Origin: a virus
Length of the DNA stretch: 64,000 nt
Strand: one strand, 5' to 3'
Virus record (IMG/VR): IMGVR_UViG_3300021178_000012
Location: 1 to 64,000 of that record
In this document: positions 39,213 through 47,570 of the stretch, in pieces
Layout: each line of letters opens with the position of its first letter
Numbering within the stretch: position 1 is the stretch's first letter
Notes under the pieces: generated by a model
The model's input: the letters and a program-made list of their open reading frames with translations, nothing else
The model's database searches: none
What the model was told of the DNA's origin: nothing
Program-made: the position numbers and the translations under genes

Positions 39213-39379
39213 GTGACCTACAATGCGCCGATGAGCGTCTTCTCGGCGACGAACCAAGCGTTCGTGGAACCGGCATCTACGTCCGCGCATCGGGCATCGT
39301 GAGAGGGTGCGCTGCGCCCGACCGAAGGGGCACGAAGGTCGGTGCCGGGACGGGGGCGGGTGGGAGTTCTAGCGCTTGA
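39209..39379 (+). CDS. Small hypothetical protein
   Basis: 56 residues from the ATG that overlaps the upstream stop by ATGA. Gly/Ala/Ser-rich end. Its stop lies inside the promoter described next. Modest support. Confidence 0.4.
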   Translation: MSDLQCADERLLGDEPSVRGTGIYVRASGIVRGCAAPDRRGTKVGAGTGAGGSSSA

Positions 39380-39405
39380 CTTCGGCGTGATCCTGGTCGT
39401 ATAAA
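39376..39405 (+). promoter_or_regulatory. Sigma-70-type promoter
   Basis: TTGACT (39376-39381), 18-base spacer, TATAAA (39400-39405). Both boxes are near consensus and the position, about 50 bases before the PC4-like gene, suits a promoter that splits the long right arm. The region 39380-39457 holds no gene. CGGAGGAGC at 39430-39438 is too far from the ATG to be its ribosome site. Confidence 0.75.
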
Positions 39406-39457
39406 AGCGAAACGCCCGCTCAACTCTCGCGGAGGAGCAGGCGTCAATGGAGTCTTG

Positions 39458-39874
39458 ATGACGAGAAAGATCGTATTCGACGTCGTTCCTGAAGGCAAGC
39501 CCGCTCGTAAGCCGACGCCTGCTTCGGTTCCTATCGTAACGCCTCCAGTGGAGCCGAAGGAGCCGAAGGAGCCGAAAGGCCCGATAGTTCACCCAAGGGA
39601 CCCCAACTCGAACAAGTCGAAGCGCCGAGCTGCGTGGGCCGCGAAGCACAGCCCCCGGCCGTACGACGACCCCGGCGAGACGCTCTGGATCGGCGAGCGC
39701 CACGAGAACGTGCGTGTGCGGCTCTTCCAACACACGAAGCGGCGCTTCCTTGAGCTGCGCATCGAGCGACTGATCGATGGCGAATGGTGCTGGACGCAGA
39801 AGGGGTGCTCGATTCAGCAGAACGAGATCGACGCGGTGGTGAGCGGCTTCCAGGCGGCGAAGGGGGCGATGTGA
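39458..39874 (+). CDS. PC4/p15-like ssDNA-binding protein
   Basis: 138 residues. A Pro/Lys-rich N-terminal part (PVEPKEPKEPKGP) precedes a domain at about 75-135: NVRVRLFQHTKRRFLELRIE, DGEWCWTQKGCSI, then a helix. This is the beta-beta-beta-beta-alpha pattern of PC4-type transcription cofactors, which bind single-stranded DNA. It is first after a strong promoter, so it is probably abundant early. Confidence 0.7.
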   Translation: MTRKIVFDVVPEGKPARKPTPASVPIVTPPVEPKEPKEPKGPIVHPRDPNSNKSKRRAAWAAKHSPRPYDDPGETLWIGERHENVRVRLFQHTKRRFLELRIERLIDGEWCWTQKGCSIQQNEIDAVVSGFQAAKGAM

Positions 39875-40542
39875 CGCAGACTCACGAAGAGCGGACAATC
39901 TCCGCGCTTCACTCGGTGACATCGAGCGAGTGGTTCTCGCCGGAGCCCATCTGCAACGCCGCTCGAGAAGCCATGGGTGGCGAGATCGACCTCGACCCCG
40001 CGTCTTGCTCGGTAGCGAATCGTCTCGTGAAGGCGAAGAAGTTCTACTCACTCAAGAACGGTCAGGACGGACTACGACTGCCGTGGCGTGGTCGCGTCTT
40101 CCACAACCCACCGTCACCACCTCGAGAATGGTGGGGAAAAGCCATGGTGGAGCGTGACACGGAGGCAGAGTTACGCTCGGTTTCAGAACGACGATTCCAA
40201 CTTTGCTACGTCGCGTACAGCGTAGAGAGCCTCCAGCAGGCGCAAGGTTGGTCGGTCTCCATGATGGGGTTTCCCTTCTGCATTCCGAAGGGTCGAGTCC
40301 GTTATATGTGTACGGCCGCCGACGCCATTGCTGCTCTAGTGCGAAAGCAGGCCAAGAGGAAGCTATCGAGCACAGAGGCCCGCCGAATGGCGCAACTTGC
40401 CGGGATGCCGGCTGACGAGATCGTGCAAGGCGACTCGCCTACGCATTCTAGCGCCATTGTGGCCGTTGGGATCGAGCTTTCAAAATTCACCAAGGCATTC
40501 CGATCCATCGGCGAATGCGTCGGAGGTTCCGACAATGGCTAG
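39871..40542 (+). CDS. dam: DNA N6-adenine methyltransferase, phage Dam family
   Basis: 223 residues from GTG 39871 (GTGA overlap). SEWFSPEPICNAARE, then IDLDPASC, then VFHNPPS at about 76-81, then YVAYSVESLQ and GFPFCIPKGR follow the phage Dam family (NPPY-type catalytic motif, here NPPS). Transfers methyl from S-adenosylmethionine to adenine in DNA, probably protecting phage DNA from restriction. Confidence 0.85.
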   Translation: MTQTHEERTISALHSVTSSEWFSPEPICNAAREAMGGEIDLDPASCSVANRLVKAKKFYSLKNGQDGLRLPWRGRVFHNPPSPPREWWGKAMVERDTEAELRSVSERRFQLCYVAYSVESLQQAQGWSVSMMGFPFCIPKGRVRYMCTAADAIAALVRKQAKRKLSSTEARRMAQLAGMPADEIVQGDSPTHSSAIVAVGIELSKFTKAFRSIGECVGGSDNG

Positions 40543-40813
40543 CAAAAAAAACCTCAAGTGCGAGCGCTGCGAAAAGCTCTGCACGGCTCGTCTGCCGGAT
40601 CCGCTCGTCGAGGTGGACCGCTTCGACGGCTTCGGCAAGCTGGTAGGCAAGTCGGCGCAACTCATATGCCTGAAGTGTGTCGACAAGGCTCGGAAACTCG
40701 CCGGCTACAAGCCGCCGCCGACGAAGCAGGCCATCAAAAGGGCCGATGCAGCGAAGAACCTTTTGGTGTTTGGAGGCGCCTATAATGAGCGCAGCGCGAA
40801 GGGGGCAAAGTAA
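40535..40813 (+). CDS. Small zinc-ribbon protein
   Basis: 92 residues. CERCEKLC and CLKCVDK form one zinc ribbon; the ends are Lys-rich. CGGAGG ribosome site. Its stop abuts the RNA ligase start (TAAATG). Confidence 0.6.
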   Translation: MASKKNLKCERCEKLCTARLPDPLVEVDRFDGFGKLVGKSAQLICLKCVDKARKLAGYKPPPTKQAIKRADAAKNLLVFGGAYNERSAKGAK

Positions 40814-41674
40814 ATGGGCTACATGCATATCAATAATCTCTACAAGGACCAGCGGATCCTTCTTTTTCGCGAATGCTACGCGCTCGAAAAGATCCACGGT
40901 ACGTCAGCGCACCTATCGTGGAATCAAGGCACGCTCACGTTCTCACCCGGAGGTGAGAGCCAGAGCCGATTCGTCAAGGCCGTCGATCACGTGGGCCTCA
41001 TACCAGCGTTCGAGAAGATGGGTCACCCGTCCGTCACTGTCTACGGTGAAGCGTACGGTGGAAGCCAGCAGAAGCAGGCGTGGCGGTACGGATCGTCGCT
41101 GAAGTTCGTCGCCTTCGACGTGAAGGTTGGCGACGTATGGCTCGCAGTCCCGCAAGCGGTACAACTCGTGACGGAACAACTCACACTAGAGTTCGTACAC
41201 TTCGTCAAGGTGGCAACCGATCTTGCGGCGTTAGATGCCGAGCGTGACGCCCCGTCTGAGCAGGCTCGGCGCAACGGCATCGAAGGGAGCAAACCGCGCG
41301 AAGGTGTCGTCTTGCGTCCGCTCATCGAGGTGCGCTTCAATGACGACGAGCGGGTCATCGCAAAGCACAAGCGAGCCGAGGAGCGCGAGACGGTGACACC
41401 TCGCGAAGTGGTCGACCCGGAGAAGATGAAGATTCTATCGGACGCCGAAGCCATCGCCTTCGAATGGGTGACTCCGACGCGGCTTCAGCATGTTCTCGAT
41501 AAGATCGGCGATGTGGACATGCGTCGCATGCGAGACGTGATCTCGGCGATGACGGATGATGTGTTGCGCGAGGGTGCCGGAGAGATCGTTGACAGCCGAG
41601 AGGCGCGCGCAGCGATCGGTAAGAAGACGGCCCAGATCTTCAAGTCATACCTGGAAGCAGCGTTGCGAACATGA
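40814..41674 (+). CDS. RNA ligase (Rnl2/nucleotidyltransferase type)
   Basis: 286 residues. Motif I is EKIHGT with the adenylated Lys26, a mid-protein GEAYGG follows (motif III region), motif IV is EGVVLRP at about 163-169, and motif V is IAKHKR at about 182-187. This order and spacing define ATP-dependent RNA ligases of the T4 Rnl2 family, which seal nicked or broken RNA. With a phage Ro60, Y RNAs and tRNA in the same genome, repair of host-cleaved RNA is a plausible use. Confidence 0.85.
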   Translation: MGYMHINNLYKDQRILLFRECYALEKIHGTSAHLSWNQGTLTFSPGGESQSRFVKAVDHVGLIPAFEKMGHPSVTVYGEAYGGSQQKQAWRYGSSLKFVAFDVKVGDVWLAVPQAVQLVTEQLTLEFVHFVKVATDLAALDAERDAPSEQARRNGIEGSKPREGVVLRPLIEVRFNDDERVIAKHKRAEERETVTPREVVDPEKMKILSDAEAIAFEWVTPTRLQHVLDKIGDVDMRRMRDVISAMTDDVLREGAGEIVDSREARAAIGKKTAQIFKSYLEAALRT

Positions 41675-41889
41675 AGACTACCATCGAACGCGCCATCCTT
41701 GCGGCCCGCGCTGTGGCCGCAACCGACGAAGCGAAGCGCGTTGCCAGGACTTCACGAGGCCGACATGGCGTATGGAGCGCCAGCGACGAGAAGGCGCTTC
41801 GACAGGGTCGCGTGCGGACAGAGTACGGCGACATCCGCCTGCCTGTAGAAGCGGCAGAGAAGTGGTTCCGTGATTGGGGGAAGCCGTGA
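41671..41889 (+). CDS. Small basic protein
   Basis: 72 residues, helical and Arg-rich, with no motif. Coupled to the RNA ligase stop by ATGA. Confidence 0.55.
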   Translation: MKTTIERAILAARAVAATDEAKRVARTSRGRHGVWSASDEKALRQGRVRTEYGDIRLPVEAAEKWFRDWGKP

Positions 41890-42101
41890 CCGCGAAGGAC
41901 CTGTATCCGCATGTGTCGCAGCCGACCGGGGCGGTTGAGACATGGCGGTTCAAGTGCAAGCACATGGGCACGGTCTACGATGCCGAGGCAAGGAACTGGT
42001 TCGATGCGCGAGCCATTGCGTGCGTGGCGATCGGGTGCGAACCACGCGCGGCGGAACTGGTGGGCACGGTGGCGGAGCTTATGGGGAGGATGGGGGAATG
42101 A
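41886..42101 (+). CDS. Small hypothetical protein
   Basis: 71 residues from GTG. WRFKCKHMGTVYDAEARNWFDARAIAC is a compact beta-alpha unit also seen in other small phage proteins. Function unknown. Confidence 0.55.
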   Translation: MTAKDLYPHVSQPTGAVETWRFKCKHMGTVYDAEARNWFDARAIACVAIGCEPRAAELVGTVAELMGRMGE

Positions 42102-42319
42102 GCGCGGTCCACATCTACACCACACCTTCGCAACCCGCCACGAGGTTCGTGTTTGATGCGTGGTCCCACGGTCCGGTTGTAACGGAGTATAGCCCACGCA
42201 AACTGATCCAATGCTGGAATTGCAAGCGCCGCCGATGGGCTAAGAACCTCATTGCGAAGCCATATTACGACTGCACGCAGTTCTTTTGTCTTGAGCGGTG
42301 CAAGTGGAGGTCGCGGTGA
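42098..42319 (+). CDS. Small Cys-containing protein
   Basis: 73 residues. CWNCKRRRW and CTQFFCLERC suggest one zinc site. ATGA and GTGA overlaps. Confidence 0.55.
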   Translation: MSAVHIYTTPSQPATRFVFDAWSHGPVVTEYSPRKLIQCWNCKRRRWAKNLIAKPYYDCTQFFCLERCKWRSR

Positions 42320-43107
42320 TCCACACCGAGCAGTCGATCATGTCGCTCATCCGGAAGAAGTTCTCCGGGAGCGCCTACGTCGTCCTGTCACAGGTACGCA
42401 ACCAAACGGGGTACGGCCCGCGCACGCGTACCGCAGACGCCATCGTCATGTCGCTGTGGCCGTCACGTGGGCTCACGCTATCCGGCTTCGAGATCAAGCG
42501 TTCAAGAAGCGATTGGAAGGCGGAGCTCGACCAGCCCGAAAAGGCTGAGGAGATCAGCAGGTTCTGCGACTTCTGGAACGTGGCCGCAGCCCCTGGCGTC
42601 GTGGAACTCGGGGAGCTTCCGCCAACATGGGGGCTCTACGTCGTCCAAGAAAAAAGAGAGGAACTGAGGCTGACCCGCGAGGCGGTCATGTCGAAAGAGG
42701 TGCAACCGATCACGCGCGGGTTCCTGGGCGCTCTTCTACGGGCGGCGACGTCGAACACGGTCCCGAAGAGCGAGGTGGACAAGACGATTTGCGATGCGGT
42801 TGATCTCGAAGTCGAGAACCGCATGAGGCGTCAGTCGGTCGACTACACGGCAGAATCGTTCAAGAGGTCGCTCGACTCGGCGTTGAAGCGTATTCAGGAC
42901 TTCGAAGAGGCTTCAGGCGTCCACATCGACGAGTACAACAGCGGACGCATCGGCAAGGCTGTAGCCGGCGTCCTCGGGCGCAGACCGCTGTATGTCGCTG
43001 ACGCGCTCGAGTCCAATTCTCTGTCCCTTCAGAAGGCTGCGCAACTCGTCGCCGACGGAGTTCGAGAGCTTCGAGCACTCGAGCAAGGACTGGAGGAGTC
43101 GGCATGA
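42316..43107 (+). CDS. MmcB-like PD-(D/E)XK nuclease-family protein
   Basis: 263 residues from GTG. RTADAIVMSLWPSRG then FEIKRSRSDWKAEL gives the Asp ... Glu-X-Lys core of the PD-(D/E)XK fold, in the form seen in MmcB-type DNA repair proteins. The C-terminal half is helical. Probably acts on DNA in repair or recombination. Confidence 0.65.
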   Translation: MIHTEQSIMSLIRKKFSGSAYVVLSQVRNQTGYGPRTRTADAIVMSLWPSRGLTLSGFEIKRSRSDWKAELDQPEKAEEISRFCDFWNVAAAPGVVELGELPPTWGLYVVQEKREELRLTREAVMSKEVQPITRGFLGALLRAATSNTVPKSEVDKTICDAVDLEVENRMRRQSVDYTAESFKRSLDSALKRIQDFEEASGVHIDEYNSGRIGKAVAGVLGRRPLYVADALESNSLSLQKAAQLVADGVRELRALEQGLEESA

Positions 43108-43475
43108 ACAAAGTTCTCGCCATCACAGGCTCCCGCCACTGGACATGCCACCTCACGATCGAGGCATGGCTTCGCACCGTGCCGAAGGGCGTGCACGTCA
43201 TCCACGGCGCGTGCCCAGATGGCGCCGACGCCATCGCTGACGAGGTGGCGCAGAGCCTTGGGTTCAAGGTGGTGCGGTTCCCCGTGGAAGAGCAGGACGG
43301 CCGCTGGCCTTCAGCGGGACCCATGCGCAACGAGCGCATGCTCAGGATAGGACGGCCAGGTCGGGTGTGGGCTTTCAGGGCGGGTGGCAAGTCGTCGGGA
43401 ACCGACGATTGCGTGAGACGGGCCCTAGCCCGTCGGATCGCGTGCACGACGATTCCGGAGGGGTCGAGGCCGTGA
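43104..43475 (+). CDS. DUF2493/SLOG-fold nucleotide-binding protein
   Basis: 123 residues. VLAITGSRHW, then VIHGACPDGADAIADEVA, then a PMRNERML end form the DUF2493 (YspA-like) signature in the SLOG Rossmann superfamily, which binds nucleotide-derived ligands. Confidence 0.8.
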   Translation: MNKVLAITGSRHWTCHLTIEAWLRTVPKGVHVIHGACPDGADAIADEVAQSLGFKVVRFPVEEQDGRWPSAGPMRNERMLRIGRPGRVWAFRAGGKSSGTDDCVRRALARRIACTTIPEGSRP

Positions 43476-43720
43476 CGGGCGAGGTTCTGAAGGAGCGGCT
43501 GATGCGGCGTGGTCTTCTCCAGCAGGTGGAGAAGATCGCGATTGTTCATGCGACGACTATTCACGAGATCGCGTCGTCGAGCCGAATGGCTCACGTAGCC
43601 CGAGCCCGTCACGAAACGATGCGTCTTCTGCGAGCAAAAGGGCTCAGCTACCCGGCAATCGGTCTCATTATGGACAGAGATCACACCACTGTCATGGCCG
43701 CATTAAGGAGGAAACTGTGA
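43472..43720 (+). CDS. DnaA domain IV-like protein
   Basis: 82 residues from GTG. ARHETMRLLRAKGLSYPAIG then DRDHTTVMAALRR is the DnaA C-terminal domain including its DHTTV signature loop, which binds DnaA boxes. Without an ATPase domain it could block or redirect host DnaA, or mark the phage origin. Confidence 0.8.
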   Translation: MTGEVLKERLMRRGLLQQVEKIAIVHATTIHEIASSSRMAHVARARHETMRLLRAKGLSYPAIGLIMDRDHTTVMAALRRKL

Positions 43721-44223
43721 GCGGATCGGTCTACTTCATTCGCGCATCGGAAACCGGCCCGATCAAAATAGGATTTACGTCAGGAAACCCTCACGATCGG
43801 TCAGCGTCGTTACAGACAGGAAATCATGAGAAGCTTGTAATTGTGGCGGTTATTTTTGATGTACTCCCATCAAGGGAGCGTGAACTGCATGAACGGTTTT
43901 CCAAGTATAGGCGCCACGGAGAATGGTTTGATCCTGGCCCAGAACTTGTTGCCTTTATCGATGGCGTCATGGCAGGAGACCCAAAATGTAGGCAGAACTT
44001 CTGGCCAGACAATCATTACGAAATTTCACACGACGAAATGGAAGAAATATTGGCCGAGGTAGTTTCACGTCGCGAATACAAGATCGCTTCGGAAGAACTG
44101 ACCTCAGATCTGTCTGAGGGCAATGACCCAACAGACTCGATAGAGGAAGGTCTCCAAGACAGTCTGGATAAGTATTCACTTGAGCTTGAGCAGCAGGATG
44201 TTGACCATCGGAAGGCCAACTAA
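43717..44223 (+). CDS. GIY-YIG/T5orf172-like protein
   Basis: 168 residues from GTG. SVYFIRASETGPIKIGFTSG, then ERELHERFSKYRRHGEWFD, match the MUG113/T5orf172 branch of the GIY-YIG nuclease fold. The C-terminal 70 residues are acidic. Base composition is clearly more A+T-rich than in neighbours, suggesting recent transfer. Could be a stand-alone mobile nuclease. Confidence 0.7.
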   Translation: MSGSVYFIRASETGPIKIGFTSGNPHDRSASLQTGNHEKLVIVAVIFDVLPSRERELHERFSKYRRHGEWFDPGPELVAFIDGVMAGDPKCRQNFWPDNHYEISHDEMEEILAEVVSRREYKIASEELTSDLSEGNDPTDSIEEGLQDSLDKYSLELEQQDVDHRKAN

Positions 44224-45228
44224 ATGGCTGGCCGCATCCGCACCATCAAGCCCGAGGTCCTCGAAGACGAGGAAGCCTGCGCGCTCACCGACACGGCCTG
44301 GAGGCTCTGGGTCGGCAGTTGGGTGCTCGCGGACGACCACGGCCGCTTCAGGGCGGCTGCGCGCTTCCTTGCGTCGAATATCTGGCAAGACACCGGCCGG
44401 ATGGGCGACGTCGACAAGGCGTTGGTCGAGCTCGCCCACAAGGGGTTCATCCGAAGGTACAAGGTAGGTGGGCAGGTATATGCCCAGATCAAAGAGAAGG
44501 GCTGGAAGACTCACCAGAAGATACACAATCCGGGCCAACCTCGTGTTCCTGTCCCGACCGATGACTGCTTCATCGACGGAGAGCGACTCTCAGGACGCGT
44601 TGCGGATCTGAACTTCAACAAAAACGATGACTTAGAAGAAGTTTCTCGTGATGTCTCAGAGGTTCTCGAGCTTCCTCCGAGAAATTACGAGGACCTCGAA
44701 GTCTCTCAACCTTCCCCTTCCCTCGCGCGTACGCGCGCGCTACGTAGCGCGAGACCTCCGACCTCCGACCTCCGACCTCCGACCTCCGACCAACAAACAA
44801 AGGGTCAAGAAGCCACGGAGGTCGACCAGGACCCAGGCTCACCTGCCACCGCCGTCTTCAACGCCTACATCGAAGGGTGGAGACGACACGTCGGCAAGGG
44901 AGCCGAGCCTAAGCTCACCGACGCCCGTCGCCGTCTTGTTAGGACCAGGCTGAAGGAGGGCCACTCCATGGAGACGCTCAAGAGCGCCGCCTCCGGCCTA
45001 TGGGTCTCGACCTTCCACGTCGAGAACGGTCACACATCATTCGACCTGGCCATGCGCGACTCCAAGCATGTGGAGATGTTCTCTACGGTGAAGCAAAAGC
45101 CAACCGGATCTAGAGCTCCATGGCTTCCACCGGTTCAGCCTGGCGGCAACTCCACCGCCAAACATGTGACCGGCGAGAATCCGGATCTAACCCGTCTCGA
45201 CAAGGACACCGATGAACGACCTTTCTGA
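44224..45228 (+). CDS. Replication initiator-like protein
   Basis: 334 residues. Residues 1-120 form a winged-helix domain of the phage replisome-organiser type (GRIRTIKPEVLEDEEAC, then WLLADDHGR-like sequence, then IWQDTG). A low-complexity linker around 175-195 (RPPTSDLRPPTSD) is encoded by seven-base tandem repeats. The C-terminal part is helical. The next gene is a DnaC-like loader, as in the lambda O-P arrangement, where the origin lies inside gene O. Confidence 0.7.
   Translation: MAGRIRTIKPEVLEDEEACALTDTAWRLWVGSWVLADDHGRFRAAARFLASNIWQDTGRMGDVDKALVELAHKGFIRRYKVGGQVYAQIKEKGWKTHQKIHNPGQPRVPVPTDDCFIDGERLSGRVADLNFNKNDDLEEVSRDVSEVLELPPRNYEDLEVSQPSPSLARTRALRSARPPTSDLRPPTSDQQTKGQEATEVDQDPGSPATAVFNAYIEGWRRHVGKGAEPKLTDARRRLVRTRLKEGHSMETLKSAASGLWVSTFHVENGHTSFDLAMRDSKHVEMFSTVKQKPTGSRAPWLPPVQPGGNSTAKHVTGENPDLTRLDKDTDERPF
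44724..44791 (+). other. Candidate replication origin inside the initiator gene
   Basis: Two overlapping perfect palindromes, CGCGCGTACGCGCG (44724-44737) and CGCGCTACGTAGCGCG (44736-44751), are followed at once by five tandem copies of ACCTCCG (44754-44788) plus a partial copy. Iteron-like repeats in the linker region of an initiator gene parallel the lambda origin in gene O. No DnaA box or strong A+T-rich stretch is clear. Confidence 0.5.
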
Positions 45229-45913
45229 AACCGAAGCACATACTCCTGGTCTCACCGGCCTTCTTGGACGCAGAGGTCCGTTCACATGTCGCTGCGGGGC
45301 AGCGGTAGGACATCCTGGTGCTTGCGACGCGTGCTCTGCCGAGTGGGACCGACAAGCCTTCGAGAAAACGATGCGTCCAGCTCGGGAATCGATTCCGCCG
45401 CATTTCCAATGGGCAAAATTCGGAAACGAGCTTCTGTTGAAGCGGTGTGGACCCAAATCGATTCGAGCGGTCCTGGACCTCCCTAAACCGCTTGGTATCG
45501 GAACGGTGTTCGTGGGTCCGAAGAACAGCGGCAAGACATCGCTTGCGTGCGCCGTCCTTCGACGACTTCACGACTGGGCTCGACATGATCGTCCATTCTC
45601 TGAAGTGGAGCATGCCCGACGTGCGTACTTCGTGTCGGCTCCGGAGCTTATTGAAGCCGCCAATAGATGGGCGGCTGACGAAGATAGAGACGCTGGTCTT
45701 CTTCGCCGGGCTCGAAACGCGAGCCTGCTTGTACTCGACAACGTGGAACCCGGAAAGCTATCTGATCCGGTTGGCAGAATAGTCATGGGCCGCCATAACG
45801 CAGATCGCCCAACCATCATTACGACCTGGATGACCGAATCTGAGGCCGAGTCTTCTTACGGAGGCGGATGGGCACGTCGTGCGTACGACGCGGTTGTGGA
45901 GATGGGCTCATGA
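45212..45913 (+). CDS. DnaC/IstB-like helicase loader ATPase
   Basis: 233 residues. An N-terminal zinc site (CRCGAAVGHPGACDAC) is followed by an AAA+ domain with Walker A VGPKNSGKTS at about 99-108 and Walker B LLVLDNVE. The build matches DnaC and IstB-type loaders. It overlaps the initiator gene by 17 bases. Likely delivers the host replicative helicase to the phage origin. Confidence 0.75.
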   Translation: MNDLSETEAHTPGLTGLLGRRGPFTCRCGAAVGHPGACDACSAEWDRQAFEKTMRPARESIPPHFQWAKFGNELLLKRCGPKSIRAVLDLPKPLGIGTVFVGPKNSGKTSLACAVLRRLHDWARHDRPFSEVEHARRAYFVSAPELIEAANRWAADEDRDAGLLRRARNASLLVLDNVEPGKLSDPVGRIVMGRHNADRPTIITTWMTESEAESSYGGGWARRAYDAVVEMGS

Positions 45914-46155
45914 TCGACGACGACCGAGACCCGTACTGGCCATCACAGGAGGCGCAGCGTATTTCTATGGCTGCCGGCGCTCGAGGGATCCTTGCGAGAC
46001 TAGGTCCGGCGCCGACCCAATCGAAGGACACCGCATATCGAGAGCACTTGATGAAACGTCAGTGCACGTGTCCTGTGTGCGTCAGGTTTTCGGATCTTTG
46101 CAAGACCTCTTCTTGCGAGGAAGCGATTCAAGAGATACTGAGAGGACTCAAGTGA
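45910..46155 (+). CDS. Small Cys-containing protein
   Basis: 81 residues; CTCPVC and a later CKTSSC give a possible zinc site. Coupled between loader and helicase by ATGA and GTGA. Confidence 0.55.
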   Translation: MIDDDRDPYWPSQEAQRISMAAGARGILARLGPAPTQSKDTAYREHLMKRQCTCPVCVRFSDLCKTSSCEEAIQEILRGLK

Positions 46156-47570
46156 CCGACGAACGAGAGTGGAGCGCGTACCAGCAAGCAATCTTCCGCG
46201 ACGTGGCTGAAGGCGTCGGTCACACGGTCGTGGTCGCGAGAGCCGGAAGCGGCAAGACGTCGACCATTATGAAGGCGCTCACCTTCGTTCCACCTGGACT
46301 CTCAGCCTTCATGGCTGCGTTCAACAAATCGATCGCCGATGAGTTGAGGGGCCGTGCTCCGCGAAGCGTCTACGTATCCACGCTTCATTCGTTCGGACTC
46401 AAGGCATGCGTTAGCGCCTTTGGTCGTCTTCAGGTAGACAGCCGTCGTGTCGACGTCTTCTGCGATGAGATTCGCGGGACAGCGTTCGGGACCGTTCCGA
46501 TTAAGAGATCGCTTGCGAAGTGCGTGTCGCTCGCCAAGGGGTGCCTAGCAACGACGCCAGAAGAGATCGACTGCATCATCGACAGATTCCAACTCGATAC
46601 CGGGACAACCGCAAAAGAACGGGATGAGTTCATCGTCGACGTTCTCGAGATCATGGCGATGTGCAAGAAGGTCGACGGCTCGATCGACTTTGATGACATG
46701 GTCTGGCTGCCTGTGGTCCACGACCTGAAGACGTTGCAGTTCGACCGTGTCTTCATTGACGAGACGCAGGATCTGAACCCGAACCAGATTTCTCTCGCTC
46801 TCAAGGCCGTCAAAACGACCGGACGAATATGCGCCGTGGGCGACGACAGGCAGGCCATCTACGGATTCCGTGGAGCTGACGAGAACGCGGTTCAGAACGT
46901 CATCGATCGCCTCGACGCTCACGTGCTGCCTCTATCGGTAACCTACCGGTGCGCGAAGTCTATTACTGCGGAGGCGAGGACCATCGTTCCAGACATCGAA
47001 TGGGCCCCCAACGCCGAAGAGGGTCAAGTCTTCAGGTACGTACCGGCTCAACTAATGCTGAACGAAGCCACGCCGGGCGACTTCGTCCTGTCGAGAGCCA
47101 ACTCGCCGCTTATCTCGATCTGTATGTACTTCCTGAAAGCGGGGCGTCGCGCAAACATCCAGGGCCGGGACATCGGCGCTTCGCTTGCGTCGTTCGTGAA
47201 GCGATCGAAGTGTTGCGACGTGTCGGAATTTATCGCCTACGTTGTCGAATGGCGAACGGAGGAATGTAAGCGGCTCGTCCTGAAAAACAGGGACACGACG
47301 ACCGCGGACGACAGAGCCGAGACGCTTTTCGCTCTTTGCGAAGGAGCCAGGACGGTTCAGGAGGTTCTTGACCGAATTGAGAACCTGTTTTCTGATGACG
47401 GCGGGGAGAAGATTGTTCTGTCGTCGACGCACAAGGCGAAGGGCCTCGAGAGGGACCGGGTGTTCGTTCTTGAATCGACGTACCGGAAACGGCCCAGTGT
47501 CGAGGAAGACAACCTGTACTACGTGGCCGTCACGAGGGCGCGTAGGTCGCTCTTTTTGGTGGCCTCATGA
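46152..47570 (+). CDS. UvrD/Rep-like SF1 helicase
   Basis: 472 residues from GTG. Q-motif region YQQAIF, Walker A ARAGSGKTST (about 28-37), FNKSIADEL, STLHSFG (motif Ic), Walker B VFIDETQD (about 200-207), GDDRQAIYGFRGA (motif III), SSTHKAKGLE (motif V) and YVAVTRARR (motif VI). All SF1A motifs are present in a compact form lacking large 1B/2B insertions. Unwinds DNA in replication or recombination. Confidence 0.9.
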   Translation: MTDEREWSAYQQAIFRDVAEGVGHTVVVARAGSGKTSTIMKALTFVPPGLSAFMAAFNKSIADELRGRAPRSVYVSTLHSFGLKACVSAFGRLQVDSRRVDVFCDEIRGTAFGTVPIKRSLAKCVSLAKGCLATTPEEIDCIIDRFQLDTGTTAKERDEFIVDVLEIMAMCKKVDGSIDFDDMVWLPVVHDLKTLQFDRVFIDETQDLNPNQISLALKAVKTTGRICAVGDDRQAIYGFRGADENAVQNVIDRLDAHVLPLSVTYRCAKSITAEARTIVPDIEWAPNAEEGQVFRYVPAQLMLNEATPGDFVLSRANSPLISICMYFLKAGRRANIQGRDIGASLASFVKRSKCCDVSEFIAYVVEWRTEECKRLVLKNRDTTTADDRAETLFALCEGARTVQEVLDRIENLFSDDGGEKIVLSSTHKAKGLERDRVFVLESTYRKRPSVEEDNLYYVAVTRARRSLFLVAS

